From assembly GCA_963978895.1 (NCBI GenBank), contig OZ022239.1, positions 13,697,774-13,761,773 on the forward strand: a stretch of 64,000 bases of DNA, in the 5' to 3' direction. This DNA is from Erpobdella octoculata. Taxonomy: Eukaryota > Annelida > Clitellata > Hirudinida > Erpobdellidae. Every line of letters begins with the position of its first letter. Within the stretch, counting starts at the first letter, position 1. Of this stretch, positions 29,701-39,689 are shown piece by piece. The notes beneath the pieces are model-generated. The model saw nothing but the letters and a program-made list of their open reading frames with translations, was not told the DNA's origin and made no database searches. The position numbers and the translations under genes were made by a program.

Positions 29701-30973
29701 ATTAATTCATCTCCTTAAGAACTGTTCAAAGGTAAAATATTAATATCTCACCATCTTCATATTAAACAAAATTTGGTAAAGTTCTAGTATAGCGTCCCGA
29801 ACCGATTTAGATGAAAAATGACCGGTTTTTAACGAAAATGATATTTAAAACATAAATAAAGACTAATTACAACATAAATAACTAAAAAAAACCAAAAATT
29901 ATAGCACTTTAGAACATTTAAAAATTGCTCCCAAAGCTAATGTAGTTCCCGGTGAAGTTCTATTTGTCAATAGCGATAGAAGTGAACAGTAGGGAAAAAG
30001 AAAATAGAAATTAAAAACATTTCGAATAGAAATAAATAATTCAGGAAGAGAAATCAAAAATTAAATTATGGAAGTTAAAAATTGTAAAATAATAGTTTGT
30101 TTTAGAAGTACAAGTTGCGTAACTCGCTCCATGTCTAAAACAGTTTCTTTAAACATGACGGTTTCATCAATAAGCCTTGAGACAAATAAAAACACATTGA
30201 AAACAATAAATTAGCAACATAACACCAAAAAAAATAAAATCAAAGTAAAAGTACTTGGTTGTCTTTATTACAGTTTTGACCATATTTCTTGGAGCAGAAA
30301 TTCTGGGTTTTAGAGATCATGTGGCTACCAGAATCGTTTGGAGAGCGAAAGAGCGAGCAAGAAAACGGCCGGGAAGAGGAGAGTAAGCGGGAAAGCAACT
30401 GGGAGCGGGAAGGAGATCAGGAGCGGAAAGCGATCGGGAGCGAGAAAGCAAGCGGGTAAGGAAACGAGAGCGAGAGAAAAATGATAGAAAAACCTAGGGC
30501 AACGTTGGATCTCCCGCTAGTCATAGATAAATTTCCGATCAGCGCTCTGATTTTTTAAAATTTAAAATGCATATTAAATAATTAAAAATTTATTTTTAAC
30601 CTTTAAAATGTATTTGTTATTTTTTTATGTTATTTTATTTTAATATTAACTCTTCCTTACTTTTCATTCGTTGAATTGAATTATTCCGCATATCAACACT
30701 GCCTTTGGATAATTTTGCTAAAAGGCGGTTTCTAGTAAGTTTTTCTGTAAAAAAACTTTTTCGTATAATGTTCTGATAATGTTCTATGCTTATTCTATTA
30801 AAGTTTTTTAAGCATGTTTTTATAGAAATCGGTTCGGGATGATATACTAGAATTTTACCCAAAATTTTTATGTAGTCATTTGAAAACATAAATTAAAATA
30901 ATTTAGTCAGTAAATCAGAAATATTCAAACCAATAATATTAGGAACAAACAAATAAATGTTCTCTTCTCCCAT
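26786..30973 (-). CDS. CDIPT: CDP-diacylglycerol-inositol 3-phosphatidyltransferase (PI synthase)
   Basis: Catalyses CDP-diacylglycerol + myo-inositol to phosphatidylinositol + CMP, at the ER membrane in animals. Six exons join in phase to 221 residues (human about 213): 30973-30931, 28163-28029, 27937-27784, 27414-27333, 27263-27182, 26955-26786; introns are GT-AG. The start MGEENIYLFVPNIIG matches the family N-terminus. The CDP-alcohol phosphotransferase motif is complete: D50-G51-x2-A54-R55-x8-G64-x3-D68-x3-D72, split by intron 2. Further family landmarks are IDLSGNPILRHYYTNR, MCAGNEAFYCMLYLIHF and the C-terminal APVALLKTLISLIQLYAA, with a short charged tail ending AERKTAGEKAY. Hydrophobic spans fit about six membrane helices. 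Exon 2 has a partial duplicate, with acceptor, just upstream. Intron 1 (2.8 kb) is filled with mobile elements. Confidence 0.95.
27465..27590. repeat. Tandem duplication, about 62 bp x 2, in CDIPT intron 3
   Basis: AATATCAGTGTGCTATACTT and AATAAAAAAGTTTCATTCA recur once each with single-base differences. No function is apparent. Confidence 0.75.
28114..28297 (-). repeat. Partial duplication of CDIPT exon 2 with its acceptor
   Basis: Bases 28114-28195 and 28216-28297 are identical except for one base. Each contains, on the minus strand, the polypyrimidine/AG acceptor and the first 50 bases of exon 2 (GATATGCTCGTATATTCCTG). The inner copy (acceptor at 28164-28165, TTTCCAG) leads into the full exon. 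The outer copy (TTTGCAG) runs into an in-frame stop after about 18 codons. Confidence 0.9.
29775..30859. mobile_element. DNA transposon with GGTAAAGTTCTAG termini
   Basis: TIRs of about 34 bp: GGTAAAGTTCTAGTATAGCG at 29775, and at the right end the complement of GGTAAAATTCTAGTATATCA, both continuing into TCCCGAACCGATTT. They are flanked by the exact 8-bp duplication CAAAATTT (29767-29774 and 30860-30867). Segments at 29935-30200 are related, in inverse orientation, to sequences at 36715-36930 and 39065-39287, so these belong to one family. A Helitron 3' fragment sits inside (30332-30520). The family is undetermined; hAT-like on duplication length only. It lies in CDIPT intron 1, about 60 bp from exon 1. 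Confidence 0.8.
30332..30520 (+). mobile_element. Helitron family 1, 3' end
   Basis: GAGCGAAAGAGCGAGCAAG and AAAGCGATCGGGAGCGAG, then ATCTCCCGCTAG ending at 30520, followed by T. The terminal hairpin is degraded (CCTAGGGCAACGTTGG). Nested in the element at 29775-30859. Confidence 0.65.
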
Positions 30974-31466
30974 TTTGGAAATGACTTATAGCTAACAAAA
31001 ATCAACTAAGCACTGTCAACGAGGTAATATTATACTCTAATTAAGTCTAATTAATGGATAAAGTGTAGAACTTCAGTGAACGAATCGAAGGTGTTTATGT
31101 TTGTTTTGTTGATCGGATGTTGATTATCAGAGATGTTAAAGTGTTTAATATTTTTCTAAAATTAATTACTTACCCAACAAAAATTAATGTTAAAAAATTA
31201 TCCAATGTTTGAATAAATAATTTTTATTTATTTACATAACGTGACTAGAACCACTTGCCATATTAAAGCAAACCCTGCATCTGAGTGACCGCGACTTTCC
31301 ACCGGTGGATAAAACCTTGTTACACACAATATTTTCAGATTCAGGAAATATGTAAAATCTAACTGTCTCTGGTTTCGTAAAATTTATTAAGAGTAATTAA
31401 ATTATTCCTTATAAATTTGATAACTCTGATGAAATCCTGTTAAACTCGATATTTATTTATCTACCT

Positions 31467-31911
31467 CAACAAACTGTTTGACTTCTAATAGTTTAAATTT
31501 ATCCAACTCTAAAATTTATTGTTCTCTGTTGAACTATTTCGGTTTCAATATATTACTGAAGTTTTTTTCTAAAAAAGTTCTGAAACAGTCTACCTGGAAT
31601 GTTGATGTTATTCACAGAATGACTTTTTAGAATACAAATATAATGCTTCCCATCTTCCTTCTGAAACAGAAACAAATACTTTGCGCATCTGTGAAACTAT
31701 TGTTTTATGAACAATTACAATTATCTTCCAACAAACTGTTTGACTTCTAATAGTTTAAATTTATCCAACTCTAAAATTTATTGTTCTCTGTTGAACTATT
31801 TCGGTTTCAATATATTACTGAAGTTTTTTTCTAAAAAAGTTCTGAAACAGTCTACCTGGAATGTTGATGTTATTCACAGAATGACTTTTTAGAATACAAA
31901 TATAATGCTTC
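31467..31911. repeat. Direct repeat, 183 bp x 2
   Basis: Bases 31467-31649 and 31729-31911 appear identical by eye (CAACAAACTGTTTGACTTCT to AATACAAATATAATGCTTC), separated by 79 bp. No coding potential or termini were recognised. Confidence 0.85.
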
Positions 31912-32417
31912 ACAGTCCATGCTAGAATTTTTGAAGTTTACTCCATTTAGCTATGTTAAACCTGTTTGGAGATCTTCAGATTGTAAAAGTATCAGCAGTT
32001 CCATAAATTTATGAGATAATGAGCGCCATACCTTATAGCCACCATTAAAAATCTAGTCATTTAGTCAAAGAAAATAGAAACATACAAAAAAGCAACAGTA
32101 TTCCTTATTATTTCAATTCTCCTTTTTTAAGATATCGAGAAAATATAATATAGTTTTTACTAACCAGCACATATTAAACTCAGAAACTTTTAATTTCTTC
32201 ATACACTATCAAATAATATACATATGCCTTAAAATCTACGTCAATTCAATGAGCCAAATCACCATTCAAAGACTTTGATTCAATGTCAGAACCTTTTAAT
32301 TTCTTCTTATACTATAATGGATCAATTATGGGTAATTTTAGAAAAATTACAAGGTTTCTTGTAAATAACAAGAATTTTAAATTAAACACTTAGAAAGAAA
32401 AACAATGAAACTCAGTC

Positions 32418-32423
32418 TTTATT
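32418..32423 (-). terminator. Polyadenylation signal AATAAA for POMP
   Basis: Minus-strand AATAAA about 70 bp past the POMP stop codon, a normal distance for a short 3' UTR. Confidence 0.65.
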
Positions 32424-32490
32424 TTAGAACTTATAAACAAAAAGCAAAATTATTGTTTCCACCAACAAGATGTTAAATTCAACCAGAATT

Positions 32491-35400
32491 TTATAAAATT
32501 CCAAGACGCTTTTCCATCAAAACATGAGGATTTCCAGCCAGCTCACATACCAAAGGATCTAAAAAATAAAAATATAAATCAACACAAATCCTAATAATTA
32601 TTATAAGTATTTTTGTTCTGGCTAAAAAAAATTCTCAAAGCACATCTTAATAGAATTAAAATCACTCAAAATTGCAATTAAATTTTTTGTTTACAAAAGT
32701 CTTCACTTCATATCGAAGGGACACATTTTTGACTATTGCATTAAAAAGCTTAGCTTTCTTTTATTTTATACTTTTATAAATGCTCACGATTTAAAAATAG
32801 ACTGGAGATAGCCCGTCAAAAATGAAATTTTTTTAAAATCCTATTAACGCAATTAACTTGAAAATGTCAATAAACCAACCAGTGAGAACATCTTGAAACT
32901 CCATATTATCTAATCTTCCAGTGAGCGAGTCTAGCATAACATTAGAAGATGGCAAACAGTTGAGGCGCTGAACCTAAAATGGATTAAACAATCAAATAAA
33001 TCTGAAGACTACAGATGAACCTAACAGACAATGGATTGAACAAGCATATAAATCTGAAGACTACAGATAAGCTATGTTATTGGAGATCAGATAATCAGAA
33101 TCAATTTGAAAGTCATTAAAGAAATAGATTATTAAAGCTAATTCTTTTCGGTTTATGAAAACAATAACATACCCAATAATCAGAAATATCAGGTACATTT
33201 ATGAGAAATGCTCTAAACTTCATTACCAACATAAAAATATAAACACAAGCAAACCCAATCATAAAAATATTAAATATATCTGAAAAGCAAGCAATTTTTT
33301 TTATCTTACTCGTTTGGCAATGTTCCTCTCAATCTGAAGCCTCATAGGAGCATGGAGACCTTGAATGCCTCTCAGCATTACAAAATCTTGCATTTCCAAA
33401 TTAGCCTGATACTTCAAAATAAACAGTTATTATAAAAGTAATAAAACCAAAATTTTTATCAACGAAGTCAAGAAAAACTAACTAACATTTTTTTCACTAA
33501 ATTCAAGAGGGTGGCTGACACTCAATTGATCTTTCTTTTTGGTAGCCCTACAGAAATTATTGTTATAAGTTTTACATAATTACATGTAAACTCAACATTT
33601 TAAACTTTCATTTATGGTAAATCTTGCCATTTGAATAATGTGCTAATAGAAAGAAGAAAATACTAATTGATTGAAATTCAGCATTTCAATAGATATATCA
33701 AGCCTTTTTTGTGTAGCAAAAAAATTATCATTAGTTTTGAAAGTCGTTGAAATAAAATGGTAAGCAGTTATCTGAAGATGTTGTATATTATATATGTTTC
33801 TTTATATATTTTAACTAGTGTTCTTTTTAGACTTTTCCTATTTTGTAATTTGAATTATTATATATTATCTACTTCTATCAATCCACATCTAAAAAAATTT
33901 GCCATAGCTATTTTGAAAAAATGTTTCCTTTAGTAAGGAGCAAACATTCTCTGGTATAAAATGCAGAAAGGTGAATATTCTTGGAAAAGCTGGGAGCAAA
34001 TGTGGTAATCTTTCATTTTAGAGGAATTAAATATTTTTGTTAAAAATAAGAAAATACATAGATAGAATATTTTAAAAAGAAAATCATTAAAAAATGTTTG
34101 AAAGCAGATTTTCAACATATAAAACAAGGTGGAGTTAATTGCCATAGCAAAACAGTTTTTCTATGAGGGCCTATTGTTATTCATATATGAAGTAACATAT
34201 ACATATTAATAGTTGAATAATAATAATTGATAAAAAAATTGCTTCAACTAAAAGAACGCACTTTACAAAAATTTGGTGCTGCTTTGTTGTTTTGCTTTTA
34301 GCATGTTCGCTTACCGTTTAAGAATTACCTTGAAATAATTTACTGCCGAAAAGTTAATATATTTGTATAAAATAAAAACTCTTAAATCTTAAACTCGTTT
34401 ATTCACTTCTGCTGCATAATTTTTACCATACTTGTTTGTACTTTAATACTGCATTTAATTAGCATATATTTTGCATAAGTTTGATAGAAAATAACAAAAA
34501 TAATTTACTTCTCTAATGTGAAAGATTTGTACAAATGCCTGTGAGATTAACAGCAGTAGACTATGTGGTTATCTTTTGTCAAAAAAAATTGATTCATGCA
34601 CACACAACCAATAGACATTAATGCTATTTGCAAAGCATATCAAAAACTGTATGCTTACTGTCTGCAGCACAAGTGGCTACTGGCAGTGCACACCAAAACC
34701 TTAATAAATGTTTTTCCAGCTGAATTTTTTCTCCCTTAATTAGCCAGCTTTAAAAAATTACTTCTACAACTCTTCCTAAACCCTCAACTCTCACTAGGTA
34801 GAAAGGATACAGAGGCAAATTATTATAAAATATTAAACCTCATTGATATAAAAAGATTTTTAGTGAAGTTTCTAAAAGATTTTCAACTTTATTAGCTACT
34901 TTTGAAACAATTTCCACTTTCAAGGGACCAGCCTTAGATAAAAGCAAAAAAAAATAATTTGAACCATTTATCATCGAAAATTATTTAGAGGTATCATACC
35001 CTTCAAGCATGAAATCAAGAGACATTCTATCAATCTCTTCACTGGGATTAACCATACCACATTTTTCTTGCTTCGGTCTAAATGCAGGAACGTTATTCTA
35101 TAAAAAAAAAACATTGTTATATAATAATAAAACTAATAAAAAAACGATAATTACTGTAACTGTGTAACTAAGTACTAGAGATGGGAATCAAACCCTAATT
35201 TAAGAGTTCGGGTTCGGTAGTGGCTATAGTTCGGGTTCGGTAGTGCTTACAGTTCGAGTTCGGTTCGCTAGTTGATAAAGTTCGGGTTCGGGATAGCTAT
35301 GGCTCGAGCTAGATTCGATGATAATTGCATTAAAAAATAGTCAAAGTTCATTAATTCAAGACATTTAAAAAAATTAAGGTTCCATATTGTATTTAAATTT

Positions 35401-38400
35401 TTTTTTACATTTTTAATGTTTCTGTACTCATTCAAGCTCTTCGCTCACTTATAGTCATGTTGCTGACATATGTTGCGTTATCAACTGTTTATTAATAATA
35501 ATAATAATAAGCGTGCCTTTCCTGCTGTAACAAACGTTTCCAGCTCTTGCTTGCTATATTTAGAACCGTTTGCTAACTTATTAGTATTTGCCATTTTATT
35601 TAAGTTATTCTATATAATAAATACAACAAACAACAAATCAGGTAATTCAAGCAACACGATCGCACGGTGTAATAAGCTACGCGAGAAAGAAAGTAAACAT
35701 AACAACAAAGATGTGCATAAGCTTCCATAAGACAAACAATAACAGCGATATTAAATACAGAAAACAAAATAACGATTTTTATTTCAAAAATATTTCATAG
35801 TCATAATTTAAATTTAAAAAAATAGGTTCGATGAATTTAGCATGGGTTCGTTCGGGTTCGGTTTGTTCCGAGCGAAACAGAGTTCGGGTTCGGTTCGGTA
35901 AAAGTAGGGTTCGAGTTCGATTCCCATCTCTACTAAGTACCGTAAGTTACGTGTGTGAAGTTAGTCTCGAGGCTGGCAATGCTAATTAAAAATAAAAATA
36001 AATTGCGTGGACTGGGGCTGTGCTATACATTGTTGGATGGGGTTTAAAAATGGAATCGAATGGTATATTTGTGTTTTCTTCGGTTCAACAAATAAAAACG
36101 TTATAAGCCAAAAACGAAGATTTTCCGACGAAAATTGCATAAAATCAAGCTTGGCTCTTCTTTGAGAAATTCGAACTTTTTTCAACTGCTGCACTGGGAA
36201 TATCCGAGACGCTTTTTTTTTAGATAATTCAATATCAAATCCAACGATGCAACTCTCGCTTCTAAAAGTTAATAAATAAAAACGTAATCAAATAAAACGT
36301 CGAACCATATACTAATTTCTCCAACCAAACCGAAACCTAAACAAACGCTGCGATTGGACAATCGAGTCTAGCTCACTGTGGCTAATTATGCAAAATATGC
36401 GAAGTGGCTACTTGATAACACCTCCTAACGAACTTTAGGGAAAATTTCATTTAAAAAAAAATCTAATGAATTTTACGAAAACATTTTGTATTAATAAATG
36501 TTTTGCATTGATTAAATTTTATTAAATAGTTACCTTTTCAACAAAACTTTTATTAAAAAATTTTTTTTTCGTAAAATTCAATAGATTTTTCTTAAAAATA
36601 AAATTTTCCCTAAAGTTCGTTAGGAGGTGTGATCGAGTAGCCACTTTGCATATTTTGCATAATTAACCACAGTGAGCTAGACTCGATTGTCCAATCGCAG
36701 CGTTCGTTTACGTTGTCTTAAGGCATACTGACAAAACCGTCGCATTTAAAGAAACTGTTTTAGATATGAGGCGGGTTACGTAACCCGCACTTCTAAAACA
36801 AACTGTTATTTGTTCAAGTTTTAATTTTCATAATTTAAATGTTTAATTTCTTTTCCTAAACTGTCTATTTTTATTTTAAATGTGTTTAATTTTTATTTTC
36901 TTTATTCCCACTGTTCACTAGGTACATGAAGTTAGCAACGACATCGGCAACGAACGCTATTTTGGACACAAAAAGTAGATTATAGACAAAAATAAATTTG
37001 CCCGAGCCAAAAGTTTAATTGATTCCAATAGTAATTTATGTGCTTAATCCAAATGTAAAAATAAAATATAAAAAAAACCAATGTTTTAGGCGTGCTACGG
37101 CAATAACCGAGGCCCATCGATTTTTTCGAATGGCCTCAAAATACCGGAAATAAATATGAAAAAAATATAAATATTTTTTTCCGAAGGCCAATATTTTGGA
37201 ATTTAGTTGTAAATAATATCCTAAATTCAAATATGTAAAAAAATATTTTATAAAAAATGTTCTTTAGGTGCCAGACGCTATTGACTGTTTCCCTTCTACA
37301 CCGAATTCCGCATTGTTTCGTTTAATGCGCTTCAAAAACCCAAAAGGAGAAAATAAAAATAAATTCGTTTTTTAATAATTTAATGACATAAGCAAAAAAA
37401 AAAAATTTTTCTCAAAAAACCCACACACTTTACAGTTGTAAGTGGTGCAGATATAGTTCACATTGGAATTGTTCGACAGCCCATTGTTCCGGTGATAGAT
37501 TTAGTTGTGTGCATACCCCGTGCACCCAACGCTGGCAGTCTTTGCATTAGACATAGAAATGGTCAATGTCCACTTTGATGCAGTACAAGCAATCATCGTA
37601 CATGTCGTCCGAGGATTCCAGTAAGCCCTTTTTTATGGTGGCTTTTATTTCGTCGGGATTGAAGATTTCGTTCGTTGAGGTTCCTTGACCAATGTTTCTC
37701 ATTATATGCATGATGAAAATACCACAATTCCAGCTGTCACGTTGTATGGTACGGACAGGAATACCAACATGCTTCCAGATAATTGGATTTTCTCCTGTTA
37801 TGGTGCACCACACTTTTTAAAATTCCAAGAAGCTATTGATCGCAATTTGAGCAGTTGCTAAATTAGAACCCATAGGGTTGTAGAATTGAAGAGTTTGTTC
37901 TCTGGAGTTTACAATTATAAGAGTGAAGTGGGTATTTTCTAGTATAGGAAAAAATGTTATATCCTTGTTAAAAATTGGGACATTAAATATCAGGCTTGTA
38001 GGATCGAGAGCTTGCGTCATTACAGATGTTGACAGATCGCAATCAACGTAAACTGAGTTAGTCAATTGTGTTTGCCCGAAGTAATCTAAAGCCCAATTTG
38101 TAACCAACTGTTTGGGCCGAAGGGACAAGAAATCCTCCAACACCAAAGCTATGCCGTTTTTCCGACATACAGTCATCTTTTTATTTACTACCACATCTAT
38201 ATAGTAGTTGTCATTTAAGACCAGACAATTGGCTAAAACGATTAAACCAAGCGGTTTTTCATTGGTGGTCTGCTGGCTGGTCGGCATCACTGTGGGAATT
38301 TTAACTGTGACTAAGGAATTGAAATAGGATCTTTTTTTGGATTTCGTTTATCCCACTGACTCTAGCGGTTGTGCCGTTATCGGCCAATCACTGTGTTTTC

Positions 38401-39668
38401 CTTTTGTGGGAATTTCTAATAAAAAGGCCTTTGTCGCAGCAGTGACCAATTTTAGCTGCAGGTCTAAAAAAACGCCCACCTTTAATATACATACATATAT
38501 ATATATGCAACGGAAAAACGATCGAAATCGAAAAAGTGAGCGGAAAAAAGAAAGTAACCTGGAGCGTGAAAACGAACGGGGAAGGAAACGAGACCGAGAG
38601 AGAAAAGAAATAGAAAATTCTTTAATATATACTAATAATTCTACACAAACTTATTTTAAGTTTTAATCCCATTGTTTTTGACCAGTAATATGCTACTGTT
38701 ACTGCGTTGACTTCTTGATAAAGTATTTATTCATAATATAATTAAGCCACAAATTTTAAATTTAAATCAAGTAAATAAATTTTTTTTAGTTGTTTTTTTA
38801 TCAATGTCGTTATAAATGTGATTTTTATCTCCTGTTGCAATACGCTACTGTTACTGCGTTGATTTCTTGATAAAGTATTTATTCATAATATAAATAAGCC
38901 AAAAATTTTAAATTTAAAGCAAGTAAATAATTTGTATTTTATTTATATTTTTATCAATGTCGTTCTAAATGTGATTTTTATCTCCTGTTGCAATATCTAT
39001 TGTTTACTATCTTTTCGTTGCTAATTTCCTAATTTGTTGCTGTCCGAATCGTTGCTAACTTCATGGCCCTCTGTTCACTTCTATAGCTATTGACAAATAG
39101 ATCTTCATCGGGAACTACATAAGCTTCGGCAGCAATTTTTTATTGTTCTAAAGTTATATAATTTCTGGTTTTTTAAATTATTTATGTTTTGATTGGTCTT
39201 TAGTTTTCTTTTAAATATTATTTACGTTAAAAACCGGTCATTTTTCACCGAAATCGGCCGATGACGCTATACTAGAACTTTACCCAACGTTTTATTCGAT
39301 AACGTTGCATGCACCTTTTTTTTATAATTAGCATTGCCAGCCTCGAGGCTAACCTCACACGCATCATAAGTTTCACAAAAAGATTATTGAAATTCAAGAA
39401 CTTTAACTTTTTTTTAACTAAATAGTAACCTAAGTCATACCCACATGATTTGGCATAACAATAAATAACATAGCATTAATATGATTAATGATTATGATTA
39501 ATATAACAACAATCTTCTACCCAGCCAGAAAGACTGATAAAATAAAAACAAACAAAACTTTACAAATATCAATAATAATCACATCCAAAACTACAACCCG
39601 TGAGCATTTTGGCTTGTCAGTGTTCTTTCTTTACATAAAAATAAAATAAAATTGAACGAACTTACCAT
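32491..39668 (-). CDS. POMP: Proteasome maturation protein (POMP/Ump1)
   Basis: Chaperone for assembly of the 20S proteasome core: it binds half-proteasome intermediates and is degraded on completion. Six exons join in phase to 139 residues (human 141): 39668-39666 (ATG only), 35097-35000, 33547-33487, 33405-33310, 32973-32880, 32558-32491 (TAA). Diagnostic stretches are LSVSHPLEFSEKN, MLRGIQGLHAPMRLQIE, VQRLNCLPSSNVMLD and the C-terminal GNPHVLMEKRLGIL, each collinear with vertebrate POMP. All junctions are GT-AG. Exon 1 is placed from AAAGATG|GTAAGT at 39666 and gives M followed by NNVPAFRPKQEKCG. The alternative is a different upstream start. Intron 1 is 4.6 kb and contains a hAT and a Ulp1-protease-bearing element. 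A polyadenylation signal lies 70 bp after the stop. Confidence 0.93.
35176..35932. mobile_element. hAT element with GGTTCGG subterminal repeats
   Basis: TIR TAGAGATGGGAATC(A/G)AACCC at both ends, with exact 8-bp duplication CTAAGTAC (35168-35175, 35933-35940). Both subterminal zones are rich in GTTCGGGTTCGGT, like the element at 52968-54843. One internal frame (35470-35730) has no recognisable transposase motif. It is inserted in POMP intron 1. Confidence 0.88.
36338..36710. repeat. Hairpin (foldback) repeat, about 370 bp
   Basis: TAAACAAACGCTGCGATTGG at the left is mirrored by CCAATCGCAGCGTTCGTTTA at the right. Pairing continues through CACTGTGGCTAATTATGC/GCATAATTAACCACAGTG and CCTCCTAACGAACTTTAGGG/CCCTAAAGTTCGTTAGGAGG. 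The loop is AT-rich and about 60 bp long. No target duplication was seen. A MITE is the likeliest explanation. Confidence 0.8.
37547..38290 (-). pseudogene. Ulp1/SENP-like cysteine protease (C48) of a transposon
   Basis: Two frames in the same register, separated by one in-frame stop at 37817-37819. The N-terminal part has RPKQLVTNWALDYFG, a match to the substrate-channel start of Ulp1 domains. Catalytic landmarks are His in TIQRDSWNCG's partner region (HFTLIIVNS), the position normally Asp as Asn in LQFYNPMGS, then Gln and Cys in TIQRDSWNCGIF (Q-x5-C). The order H-(D/N)-Q-C is the C48 order. The missing Asp and the internal stop suggest it is inactive. Ulp1 domains are common accessory genes of Mutator-like and some other DNA transposons. 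A truncated host SENP copy is less likely, given the inverted repeats and the intron location. Confidence 0.65.
38490..38610 (+). repeat. Helitron family 1-like GAACGGGGA segment
   Basis: AAAACGATCGAAATCGAAAA, GTGAGCGG and GAACGGGGAAGGAAACGAG resemble the 3' half of family 1, but the hairpin and CTAG end are missing. Confidence 0.4.
38686..38995. repeat. Tandem duplication, about 155 bp x 2
   Basis: GCTACTGTTACTGCGTTGA, CTTGATAAAGTATTTATTCA and GTGATTTTTATCTCCTGTTG occur in two successive, slightly diverged units. Confidence 0.75.
39065..39287 (-). repeat. Right terminal block related to the 29775 element
   Basis: Inverse counterpart of 29775-29995: TTCACTTCTATAGCTATTGA, AAAAACCGGTCATTTTTCA, then GACGCTATACTAGAACTTTACC. 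The matching left terminus is not present near 36.7 kb. The homologous stretch there (36715-36930, AAAGAAACTGTTTTAGATAT) continues into the hairpin repeat instead. Confidence 0.6.
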
Positions 39669-39689
39669 CTTTGTTTAGCGATGACAAGC

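Larger units (their letters stand above)
35945..39368 (-). mobile_element. Putative DNA element carrying a Ulp1-like protease
   Basis: Inverted repeats AGTCTCGAGGCTGGCAATGC (35964) and its near-complement GCATTGCCAGCCTCGAGGCT (39332) lie about 3.4 kb apart, with further matching bases outside (GTGTGTGAAGTTAG against GCGTGTGAGGTTAG). Between them are a perfect-looking hairpin (36338-36710), the protease frames (37547-38290) and a block ending in the GGTAAAGTTCTAG-type TIR (39250-39287). No exact target duplication could be fixed, so the outer limits are approximate. It may be two nested elements. Confidence 0.5.

Noticed and set aside
37547..38290. Host SENP/Ulp1 gene in POMP intron
   Set aside because: It has an in-frame stop, a catalytic Asp replaced by Asn, and a position between inverted repeats; a transposon passenger is more likely.
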